A stretch of 64,000 nt of DNA from Kitasatospora paranensis (lineage in GTDB: Bacteria; Actinomycetota; Actinomycetes; Streptomycetales; Streptomycetaceae). Shown here one piece after another: positions 53,807 through 64,000 of the stretch (position 1 is its first letter; the number at the start of each line of letters is the position of its first letter). Both the position numbers and the translations under genes were made by a program. The notes beneath the pieces were generated by a model that was given only the letters and a program-made list of their open reading frames with translations, was not told the origin of the DNA and searched no databases. The stretch covers positions 6,758,001 through 6,822,000 of the forward strand of contig NZ_BAABKV010000001.1 of the NCBI RefSeq assembly GCF_039544005.1, in the 5' to 3' direction.

Positions 53807-55420
53807 GTGGTACAGCAGCCCGACCGCCCTGACTGGTGGCGAGACGCGGCGATCTACCAGGTCTACCCGCGCAGTTTCGCCGACGGCAACGGCGACGGCA
53901 CCGGTGACCTGGCGGGAATCCGCACCCGGCTCCCGTACCTCGCCGAACTCGGCGTCGAAGCCGTCTGGTTCAACCCGTGGTATCCGTCGCCGCTCAAGGA
54001 CGGCGGCTACGACGTCGCGGACTACCGCGCCATCGACCCGGTCTTCGGCTCGCTGGAGGAGGCCGAGAAGCTGATCGCCGAGGCGTCCGACCTCGGCATC
54101 CGCACCATCGTGGACATCGTGCCCAACCACGTGTCGGACCAGCACCCGTGGTTCCGGGCGGCGCTGGCGGCCGGCATCGGCAGCCCCGAGCGCGACCTCT
54201 TCCACTTCACCGAGGGCCGCGGCGAGAACGGTGAACTACCGCCCAACGACTGGCAGTCGGAGTTCGGTGGCTGCCCGTGGACGCGGATCGAGGACGGGCA
54301 GTGGTACCTGCACCTGTTCGCGACCGAGCAGCCCGACCTCAACTGGGCCCACCCGCAGGTCCGCCGGGAGCACGAGGAGATCCTGCGGTTCTGGTTCGAC
54401 CGCGGCGCCGCCGGCGTCCGGATCGACTCGGCCGGCCTGCTCACCAAGGAGCCGGGCCTGCCGGACTTCGAACTCGGCGTCGACGTCCACCCGTTCGTGG
54501 ACCGCGACGACCTGCACGAGATCTACCGCTCGTGGCGTGCGATCGCCGACTCCTACGAGCAGCCGCGCGTCCTGATCGGTGAGATCTGGGTGCCCGACAC
54601 CGAGCGGTTCGCCCGTTACCTGCGCCCGGACGAGCTGCACACCGCGTTCAACTTCGACTTCCTGGCCCGGCCCTGGGCCGCCGCGGAGCTGCGGTCCTCG
54701 ATCGACGGCACGCTCGCCGCGCACGCCCCGGTCGGTGCGCCGGCCACCTGGGTGCTGTGCAACCACGACGTGACCCGGACGGTCACCCGGTACGGCCGGG
54801 AGGACAGCCGGTTCCAGTTCGCCACCAAGGCGTTCGGCACCCCCACCGACCTCGCGCTCGGCCTGCGCCGGGCCCGTGCGGCGGCGCTGCTGTCGATGGC
54901 GCTGCCCGGTTCGCTCTACCTGTACCAGGGCGAGGAGCTCGGTCTGCCGGAGGTCGAGGACCTGCCGCTGGACCGCATGCAGGACCCGATGCACTTCCGT
55001 TCGGGCGGCACCGTCCCCGGCCGGGACGGCTGCCGGGTCCCGCTGCCCTGGTCCGGCCGGGAGACGCCGTACGGCTTCGCACCCGCGGGCGTGGAGCCGT
55101 GGCTGCCGCAGCCCGCGGACTGGGCGCCGCTGACGGTGGAGGCGCAGACCGGCGACGCGCACTCGATGCTCGAGCTGTACCGGGCGGCGCTGCGGATCCG
55201 CCGGGAGCGGATCACCGGGGAGTTCGGCTGGCTGCCGTCCGCGCCGGACGTGCTGGCCTTTCGCCGCGCGGACGGCTTCGGCTGCCTGGTCAACCTGGGC
55301 GAAGCCCCGGTGCCGCTGCCTGAGGGGGCGCGGCCGGTGCTCGCCAGTGGTCCGCTGGCGGAGGACGGCCTGCCGTCGGACACGGCCGTGTGGCTGGAGT
55401 TCCTGGACAGTCGTCTATGA
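53807..55420 (+). CDS. Cytoplasmic GH13 alpha-glucosidase
   Basis: A 537-residue (beta/alpha)8 enzyme with no signal peptide, so it acts on imported oligosaccharides. Conserved regions are VDIVPNHVSDQHPWF (region I), GVRIDSAG with the nucleophile Asp (region II), VLIGEIWVPD with the acid Glu (region III) and LCNHDVTRTVTRYG with the third Asp (region IV). The NNHD usually seen in oligo-1,6-glucosidases is CNHD here. It resembles the oligo-1,6/alpha-glucosidase subgroup. GTG 53807 follows GAAAGGA. As the last gene of the importer operon, it probably cleaves nigero-oligosaccharides (inference). Confidence 0.9.
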   Translation: MVQQPDRPDWWRDAAIYQVYPRSFADGNGDGTGDLAGIRTRLPYLAELGVEAVWFNPWYPSPLKDGGYDVADYRAIDPVFGSLEEAEKLIAEASDLGIRTIVDIVPNHVSDQHPWFRAALAAGIGSPERDLFHFTEGRGENGELPPNDWQSEFGGCPWTRIEDGQWYLHLFATEQPDLNWAHPQVRREHEEILRFWFDRGAAGVRIDSAGLLTKEPGLPDFELGVDVHPFVDRDDLHEIYRSWRAIADSYEQPRVLIGEIWVPDTERFARYLRPDELHTAFNFDFLARPWAAAELRSSIDGTLAAHAPVGAPATWVLCNHDVTRTVTRYGREDSRFQFATKAFGTPTDLALGLRRARAAALLSMALPGSLYLYQGEELGLPEVEDLPLDRMQDPMHFRSGGTVPGRDGCRVPLPWSGRETPYGFAPAGVEPWLPQPADWAPLTVEAQTGDAHSMLELYRAALRIRRERITGEFGWLPSAPDVLAFRRADGFGCLVNLGEAPVPLPEGARPVLASGPLAEDGLPSDTAVWLEFLDSRL

Positions 55421-55438
55421 TTACTGGACAGTTGTCCA
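55404..55438. promoter_or_regulatory. Candidate TetR operator at the end of the GH13 gene
   Basis: A perfect palindrome TGGACA-GT-TGTCCA at 55425-55438 and a related half-site TGGACAGTCGTC at 55404-55415 lie before the DUF1304/TetR pair; the second overlaps the last codons of the glucosidase. Size and position fit autoregulation by the TetR-family protein. Confidence 0.6.
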
Positions 55439-55454
55439 CGAACTCGGAGTGATC

Positions 55455-55817
55455 ATGCAAGCGGTGGCGAACGTCCTGGTCGGCCTGGTGGCCGCACTGC
55501 ACGCGTACATCCTGGTCCTGGAGATGTTCCTCTGGGAGCGCTCCCCAGGGCGGTCGCTCTCCGGCTTCGACGCGGAGCTCGCCCGCACCACCGCCCCGCT
55601 CGCCGCCAACCAGGGCCTCTACAACGGGTTCCTGGCGGCCGGCCTGGTCTGGGGCCTGATCGCCGCGGACCCGGTCGGCCACGACGCCCAGGTGTTCTTC
55701 CTGTCCTGCGTGGTGGTGGCCGGGCTCTACGGCGCCGCCACCGCCAACCGGCGGATCCTCTTCGCCCAGGCGCTGCCCGGCGCCCTCGCCCTCGCCGCCG
55801 TGCTGGCCGCCGGATGA
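55455..55817 (+). CDS. DUF1304 family membrane protein
   Basis: A 120-residue inner-membrane protein with about four helices. The family signature VAALHAYILVLEMFLWERSPGRS is at the N-terminus, then LAANQGLYNGFLAAGLVWG and VVVAGLYGAAT. Function unknown in general. The ATG at 55455 lies 34 bp after the glucosidase stop. Its TGA overlaps the start of the TetR gene, so the two are translationally coupled and the regulator probably controls it. Confidence 0.9.
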   Translation: MQAVANVLVGLVAALHAYILVLEMFLWERSPGRSLSGFDAELARTTAPLAANQGLYNGFLAAGLVWGLIAADPVGHDAQVFFLSCVVVAGLYGAATANRRILFAQALPGALALAAVLAAG

Positions 55818-56371
55818 CCGACCCGCGCGCCGAGCGCACCAGGGCGCGGCTGCGGGCGGCCCTGGTCGCCGAATGCCGCGAGCGGCAGCTCGCCGAGGTG
55901 AGCGTATCGGCCGTGGTCCGCCGGGCCGGGCTCGGCCGGGCCACCTTCTACCTCCACTACGAGGACCTCCAGGCGCTCGCCGTCGACGCCTGCGGCGAGG
56001 TCGTCCGGGACGCGGTGGAAGCCCTGCACGACTGGCGCGGCCCGGTCGACCCGGCGCGGCCGCCCGACGCACTCGCCGCCTTCCTCGCGGCGGCAGCCGA
56101 GCACGCCGCGCTCTACCGCACCCTGCTCACGCCCGGCGGCGGCGGACCACTCGGCGACCTGATGCACCGTCAACTGCGCGAGCGCAGCCGGACGGAGCGC
56201 CTGCGGGCCGGCGCGCCGCACCCGGACACGGTGGCCTCCGCGGTCGCCGCCGCCTTCACCGGGCTGCTGGCCGACTGGCTGCACGGTCTCATCGACGCCG
56301 ACCCGGCCACCCTGGCGGCCCGCGCCTGGCGGCTGCTGGTCGCCCTCCACCGGGTCCCGCTGGACGGCTGA
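55814..56371 (+). CDS. TetR-family transcriptional regulator
   Basis: A 185-residue regulator. The N-terminal helix-turn-helix (about 8-55) reads TRARLRAALVAECRERQLAEVSVSAVVRRAGLGRATFYLHYEDLQAL. The rest is a helical ligand-binding domain with ALYRTLLTPGG. The ATG overlaps the DUF1304 stop (ATGA). Likely autorepressor acting at the palindrome at 55425-55438 (inference). Confidence 0.92.
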   Translation: MTDPRAERTRARLRAALVAECRERQLAEVSVSAVVRRAGLGRATFYLHYEDLQALAVDACGEVVRDAVEALHDWRGPVDPARPPDALAAFLAAAAEHAALYRTLLTPGGGGPLGDLMHRQLRERSRTERLRAGAPHPDTVASAVAAAFTGLLADWLHGLIDADPATLAARAWRLLVALHRVPLDG

Positions 56372-56374
56372 GCG

Positions 56375-57457
56375 TCAGGCGCACCAGCCGCCGCGGTACG
56401 CCGCCCAGTCGGCGGGCGTGGCGGTGTAGTCCACGTACAGGGCGAGGCCGAACGCCTGCCGGTCGCGGCCCCCGAGCGCGAGCCGGGCGCCGCGCACCGC
56501 CGCCGCCACCGTCTCGGCCGAGCCGCGGTGGGAGAAGGTGTCCTCCCGGTAGGCGGGCAGGCCGATCAGCAGGTCCACGCCGGCCGGCGTGGCGGCCAGC
56601 GCCAGCCCGGTCTGCTGCGCGACGTACCCGCCGTACAGCGCCTCGACGGGCATCGCGGTGTCGTACGTCATCACGGCGATCTGCTCGACCCGGGCGGCGA
56701 CCCGGCCGAAGTACGCCTGCGACCACCACTTGCCGTGGCCGGCGGCGACGACGCCCACCCGGTGCAGGCCGGGCAGCGGGTCGATCTGCGGGGCGGCGAC
56801 CGAGAGCGGCACCCCGGCGGCGGCGGTCACCGCGTGCACCCCGTCGAGCAGCGCGAGGAACCCCGCGGAGCCGGACCGGACGGGTTCGAGGTCCAGGTGC
56901 ACGCCGTCGAAGCCCAGCGCGAGGGTCTGCCGGGCCGAGCCAGCCACGCGCTCCCGGACGTCCGCGCGGTCCAGGTCGAGTGCGTCCTTCTCCGGTTCGA
57001 CCTCGTCGCCGAGCCAGGCCTGCACCCGTATGCCGGGCAGCCGCCGGTGGACGTCCGCGACGAACCGGGCGGCCCGCGGGGCGAGGCCGGCCCGCAGCGA
57101 GCCGTCGTGCTCCAGCGGCCCGGTGTGCACGTACAGGTCGTGGACGCCGGTGCCGTCGAGGCGGGCGGCCAGGGCCGTCAGGTCGGCCTCGCCCCTGCGG
57201 CCGTCCACCCAGGCGTGGCCGAGCCAGACGGCGTCCCGCCCCCTCGTCCGGGCCTCGGCGGACGGGTCCCCGGCGTACTCCAGGCGCAGGGCGGCGGCGC
57301 AGCCGGCCACCGCCAGCAGGGCCGCCACCACGGCTGCCGCCAGGACGGCGGCGGCGGCCCGCACCGCGGGCCGCCGAACGGGCAGGCCGCGCCACCGGCC
57401 CCGCAGGCCGCGCCACCGGGCCCGCAGGCCGGCGGCACCGATCCGGCGAAAGCGCAC
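56375..57457 (-). CDS. Membrane-anchored GH18-like TIM-barrel protein
   Basis: A 360-residue protein. The N-terminal basic segment and hydrophobic stretch (about 23-50), ending AVAGCAAAL, could be a lipobox or a membrane anchor. The outer part has glycoside-hydrolase-18-like strands. FDGVHLDLEP resembles the GH18 DxxDxDxE catalytic strand but reads D-G-V-H-L-D-L-E-P. Later segments include IAVMTYDTAMPVEALYGGY and LIGLPAYREDTF, close to GH18 spore-lysin or chitinase-like folds. GTG 57457 has GGGAGGGG upstream. Substrate unknown; possibly a peptidoglycan or glycan-processing enzyme. Confidence 0.72.
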   Translation of the reverse strand: MRFRRIGAAGLRARWRGLRGRWRGLPVRRPAVRAAAAVLAAAVVAALLAVAGCAAALRLEYAGDPSAEARTRGRDAVWLGHAWVDGRRGEADLTALAARLDGTGVHDLYVHTGPLEHDGSLRAGLAPRAARFVADVHRRLPGIRVQAWLGDEVEPEKDALDLDRADVRERVAGSARQTLALGFDGVHLDLEPVRSGSAGFLALLDGVHAVTAAAGVPLSVAAPQIDPLPGLHRVGVVAAGHGKWWSQAYFGRVAARVEQIAVMTYDTAMPVEALYGGYVAQQTGLALAATPAGVDLLIGLPAYREDTFSHRGSAETVAAAVRGARLALGGRDRQAFGLALYVDYTATPADWAAYRGGWCA

Positions 57458-57616
57458 CCCGACACCCCTCCCGTCGCCTCCGTTCAGGTGGAGAAGACGC
57501 CCAGGATGCGGAACGGGTTCCGTACCCGGACGGGTGTCCGGATACCCTGGCGAGGTGCCTCCCCTGTCCGGATGGGGACGCATAGCCGACAGCCGTCGCA
57601 CCCAGGGAGTAGCCCC

Positions 57617-61123
<3,507 letters not shown>

Positions 61124-61188
61124 CCCGTCCGCTGCGCTCCGTTCGGCAGGATCCGGCGGGGCGGGCGTATTCTTGATGATCCTGAACG

Positions 61189-61216
61189 GGCCGGTCCGCT
61201 CACCAGCGGGCCGGCC
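61189..61216. terminator. Terminator after metH
   Basis: A 12-bp stem (GGCCGGTCCGCT / AGCGGGCCGGCC, one T-G pair) with a CACC loop in the 138-bp gap between metH and the HAD gene. Confidence 0.7.
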
Positions 61217-61261
61217 TGTGCCATCCCCGGACATGTCCGGCCACCAGGCGAAAGGACAGCC

Positions 61262-61963
61262 ATGACGACCATCTCGACCCCCACCACGAGTCTCGAAGGC
61301 ACCGGCGGAGGCCTCCAGGCCGTTCTGCTCGACATGGACGGCACGCTGGTCGACACCGAGGACTTCTGGTGGCAGGCCGAGCGGTCGCTCTTCGCGGAGT
61401 TCGGCCACGTCCTGGACGAGGCCGACCGGGCGCACGTGGTCGGCGGGCCGATGACCAGGGTGATCGACTACCTGCTCGCCCGCACCGATGTCCCGCTCGC
61501 CCCCGCGGAGCTGACCGTTCTGATCAACCAGCGGTTCGTCGACCTGCTGGCCGACGGGGTGCCGCTGATGCCGGGGGCCGAGCGGCTGCTCAACACCCTC
61601 GACGCGCACGGCGTCCCGGCCGCGCTGGTCTCCGCCTCGCACCGGCACATCATCGACATCGTGCTGCGCAGCCTCGGTGCCGAGCACTTCGCGTTCTCGG
61701 TGGCCGGCGACGAGGTGCCGCGGACCAAGCCGCACCCCGACCCCTACCTCGCGGCCGCCGCCCGGCTCGGCGCCGACCCGGCGCGCTGCGTGGTGATCGA
61801 GGACGCGCCGACCGGTGTGCGGGCCGCGGAGGCGGCCGGCTGCCCGGTGATCGCGGTGCCGTCGGTGGCGCCGATCGAGCCCGCCCCCGGCCGTACCGTG
61901 CTGCCCTCGCTGGAGCTCGTCGACCTGGAGCTGCTGCGCTCGGTGGTGGCGGCACGGGTGTGA
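61262..61963 (+). CDS. HAD-family hydrolase (beta-phosphoglucomutase-like phosphatase)
   Basis: A 233-residue HAD phosphatase. Motif I is VLLDMDGTLVDTE with the nucleophile Asp, motif II AALVSASH, motif III K in RTKPHPDPYL and motif IV CVVIEDAPTGVRAAEAAG. The cap inserted after motif I is of the C1 helical type. Substrate unknown. It follows metH in the same direction, a common streptomycete neighbourhood, but the hairpin between suggests a separate transcript. ATG 61262 follows AAAGGA. Confidence 0.92.
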   Translation: MTTISTPTTSLEGTGGGLQAVLLDMDGTLVDTEDFWWQAERSLFAEFGHVLDEADRAHVVGGPMTRVIDYLLARTDVPLAPAELTVLINQRFVDLLADGVPLMPGAERLLNTLDAHGVPAALVSASHRHIIDIVLRSLGAEHFAFSVAGDEVPRTKPHPDPYLAAAARLGADPARCVVIEDAPTGVRAAEAAGCPVIAVPSVAPIEPAPGRTVLPSLELVDLELLRSVVAARV

Positions 61964-62289
61964 CGCGGTGTGAGATCGGTCTCTCTTCCGGCACGGGATG
62001 TTTCCGGACAGCAGTGTGGTCGTAACGGTCCGTACGGGACGCGAGCGACAAAGCGGACAACGGCTGACAGATCGTCGGGTTGCGGGGCCCGCTCCGCCGG
62101 TCCGCCCGCGGCGGGCCTCCGTCCGGCCAGCGGAGCGGGGCGTCCGCTCGTGACAGGCTTCTCCGGTAAGTCCCCGAAACGGGGTCGAACGGACCGTCCG
62201 CAGCGGCGTGCACCACCCGTGCCCAGCCGAACGGCGGCCCACCGGCGCCCTCCCACAGGCCTGCCGTACGGAGAAGGAACCCATCCCGC
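61964..62289. other. Intergenic region upstream of the solute-binding protein
   Basis: This 326-bp gap has no supported gene, repeat or strong hairpin. It must contain the promoter of the downstream lipoprotein gene; no clear hexamers were found. A GAAGGA ribosome site lies at its end. Confidence 0.3.
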
Positions 62290-63897
62290 ATGTCTTCTGC
62301 CAACCGCCTGGCCGCGCTCGGCTGCGCCGCCGTCGTGGCCACCACGGCCGCCGGCTGCGCCTCCGCTACCAAGGTCGTCACGGGCGGGGACTCGCCCTCC
62401 ACGCTCACCATGGGCACGGTCAACGTGACCAGCGTGCTGGACCCGGCCGGCGCGTACGACGCGGGGTCCTGGCTGGTGCTGAACAACACCTTCCAGTCGC
62501 TGCTGAGCTTCCCGCCCGGTGCCAGCGTCCCGCAGCCCGACGCCGCGCAGTCCTGCGGCTTCACCGGCACCGACGCCAAGACCTACGAGTGCACGCTGCG
62601 CAGCGGCCTGAAGTTCTCCAACGGTCACGCGATGACCGCGCAGGACGTGGTCTTCTCGATCGACCGCATGCTGAAGATCAACGACCCGAGCGGCCCTGCG
62701 TCGCTGCTGTCGACGATCAAGTCGGTGCAGGCCAAGAGCGACTCCCAGGTGGTCTTCCGCCTCAACGCCCCGGACGCGGTGCTCCCGGCCAAGCTGGCCT
62801 CGGCGGCCGGCTCGATCGTCGACCACACCGTCTTCCCGGCGGACGGCCTGCTCGCCAACGACAAGCTGGTCGGCTCCGGTCCGTACAAGATCGACAGCAT
62901 CGCGGAGATGGACGGCGGGAACGGCACCCCGGGCAAGATCAGCCTGTCGGCCAACTCGCAGTACACCGGTGACGCGAAGCCGCAGACCAACAAGGTCGAC
63001 ATCCGGTACTTCAACACCCCGGACGAGCTGAAGAGCGCGCTGGAGGGCGGCCAGGTCGACCTCGCCGACAACAGCCTCGAACCCACCGCCGCCGCCAAGA
63101 TCAAGGACGACCAGCTGTCCGGCAAGGGCGACCTCAAGGTCGCCGAGGGCGAGAGCGCCGAGACCCGCTACCTGGTGTTCAACACCAAGGACGCGGTCAC
63201 CGGCAACCCCGCCGTCCGCCAGGCGATCGCCCAGCTGATCGACCGCAAGACGCTGGCCCGCTCGGTGTACGCCGGCACCGTCCAGCCGCTGTACTCGCTG
63301 GTGCCGGTCGGCATCACCGGCCACAACACCGCGTTCGCCGACCGCTACGGCGACCCGGACGTGGCGAAGGCGAAGAAGCTCCTCGGCAACGCCAAGGTGC
63401 AGACCCCGGTCAAGCTGACCCTGACCTGGTCCCGGGCGCGCGCCGGTGCGGCCGAGATGAACGAGTTCAAGAAGGAGCTCGACGCCAGCGGCCTGTTCGA
63501 CGTCACGGTCAAGCAGGAGCCCGACTGGAAGAAGTACCAGGCGGGCTGGAAGGCCGGCAGCTACCAGGCCTACACCGTCGGCTGGACCCCGGACTACGCC
63601 GACCCGGACGACTTCGTCAGCCCGATCGTGGTCGACGGCGGCGCCTTCCACAACAGCTGGGACGACCCGCGGATCAGCGGCAAGCTGGTGCCGGACAGCA
63701 TCAAGCTGACCGACCGCTCGGCCGGTGGCGCCTACGCGCAGATCCAGAACCTGGTCGCGGAGGCCGCGCCGGTGATCCCGATCTTCCAGGCGAAGTCGTT
63801 CTACGCCTCGCGCAACGACATCACGGGCGTCGAGTCCACCGTCGACACCACCGGCGTCGTCCGCCTGTGGGCGATCGGCCGCGCCGCCAAGAACTGA
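62290..63897 (+). CDS. Family 5 peptide/oligopeptide ABC transporter substrate-binding lipoprotein
   Basis: A 535-residue DppA/OppA-like binding lipoprotein. The lipobox ends TTAAGC near residue 22. Family landmarks are ECTLRSGLKFSNGHAMTAQDVVFSIDRM, LVGSGPYKID, TRYLVFNTKDAVTGNPAVRQAIAQLID, and YTVGWTPDYADPDDFVSPI. It should bind short peptides or similar ligands outside the cell. No permease or ATPase genes follow before the window ends, so it may work with components encoded elsewhere. ATG 62290. A perfect 19-bp terminator follows, so the gene is monocistronic. Confidence 0.92.
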   Translation: MSSANRLAALGCAAVVATTAAGCASATKVVTGGDSPSTLTMGTVNVTSVLDPAGAYDAGSWLVLNNTFQSLLSFPPGASVPQPDAAQSCGFTGTDAKTYECTLRSGLKFSNGHAMTAQDVVFSIDRMLKINDPSGPASLLSTIKSVQAKSDSQVVFRLNAPDAVLPAKLASAAGSIVDHTVFPADGLLANDKLVGSGPYKIDSIAEMDGGNGTPGKISLSANSQYTGDAKPQTNKVDIRYFNTPDELKSALEGGQVDLADNSLEPTAAAKIKDDQLSGKGDLKVAEGESAETRYLVFNTKDAVTGNPAVRQAIAQLIDRKTLARSVYAGTVQPLYSLVPVGITGHNTAFADRYGDPDVAKAKKLLGNAKVQTPVKLTLTWSRARAGAAEMNEFKKELDASGLFDVTVKQEPDWKKYQAGWKAGSYQAYTVGWTPDYADPDDFVSPIVVDGGAFHNSWDDPRISGKLVPDSIKLTDRSAGGAYAQIQNLVAEAAPVIPIFQAKSFYASRNDITGVESTVDTTGVVRLWAIGRAAKN

Positions 63898-63902
63898 CCG
63901 TA

Positions 63903-63951
63903 CGCCGACGGCCCGTCCCCCGCTCAGCGGTGGGGGGACGGGCCGTCGGCG
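63903..63951. terminator. Terminator after the solute-binding protein gene
   Basis: A perfect 19-bp stem (CGCCGACGGCCCGTCCCCC / GGGGGACGGGCCGTCGGCG) with an eleven-base loop. It lies between two convergent genes and can serve both. Confidence 0.9.
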
Positions 63952-63960
63952 TGTCCGGGG

Positions 63961-64000
63961 TCAGAGCGCGCCGGGGCGGACCAGACCGGACTCGTACGCG
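63961..64000 (-). CDS. C-terminal end of a LuxR/NarL-type response regulator (partial)
   Basis: Only the last 40 bases are in the window. Read on the minus strand they encode AYESGLVRPGAL and a TGA at 63961-63963. This matches the usual end of NarL-type response regulators (compare AYETDRVRSG at the end of the regulator at 26771-27439). The rest lies beyond the right edge, so the call rests on this short tail alone. Confidence 0.5.
   Translation of the reverse strand, partial: AYESGLVRPGAL

Noticed and set aside
57458..57616. Possible cobalamin or SAM riboswitch before metH.
   Set aside because: No B12-box, SAM-box core or extended paired structure could be recognised in this short leader.

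Overview
The window is high-GC actinobacterial DNA, almost certainly from a streptomycete (Streptomyces or Kitasatospora). It carries a whiE-type spore-pigment type II polyketide cluster, a conservon (cvn) signalling operon, a pair of chaplin genes, mycothiol biosynthesis gene mshC, a PAC2-family gene and F420-type enzymes. About 53 protein genes and one tRNA-Leu are supported. There is no CRISPR array, prophage, insertion sequence or rRNA.

Layout. 250-5450: spore-pigment PKS operon (SchA/CurD-like protein, cupin, KS-alpha, chain-length factor, ACP, aromatase, TcmI-type cyclase), followed by a strong terminator and, on the other strand, an O-methyltransferase, a secreted beta-helix protein and a DHA2 drug exporter. 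9696-14926: a Pls/PosA-type stand-alone peptide synthetase coupled to an M1 aminopeptidase. 15131-16811: a polyprenyl diphosphate synthase with a Nudix hydrolase. 17228-21648: a five-gene conservon (kinase-like, roadblock, DUF742, GTPase, P450); its P450 lacks the ExxR arginine. 21890-30187: lipoprotein, metallo-beta-lactamase-fold enzyme, GlxA regulator, tRNA-Leu(GAG), M20 peptidase, two-component system and the chaplins. 30313-43966: mostly conserved actinobacterial genes, including the histidine phosphatase / DUF3090 / SCO1664-type / mshC run and a PAC2 protein. 44058-55420: a LacI regulator, a 1,431-residue secreted GH87-type alpha-1,3-glucanase, an ABC sugar importer without its own ATPase, and a cytoplasmic GH13 enzyme. 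These read as one alpha-1,3-glucan degradation and uptake locus. 55455-64000: DUF1304/TetR pair, GH18-like protein, metH, HAD phosphatase, family 5 solute-binding lipoprotein, and the end of a LuxR-type regulator at the right edge.

A cross-cutting observation is that at least eleven genes are interrupted by exactly one missing base, nearly always in a short G or C run; a twelfth, the P450 N-terminus, is also out of frame. Each interrupted gene continues in the next frame with intact family sequence and a sensible stop, often coupled to the next start. The simplest reading is uncorrected single-base deletion errors in the sequence rather than eleven real pseudogenes. These genes are annotated over their full reconstructed span.
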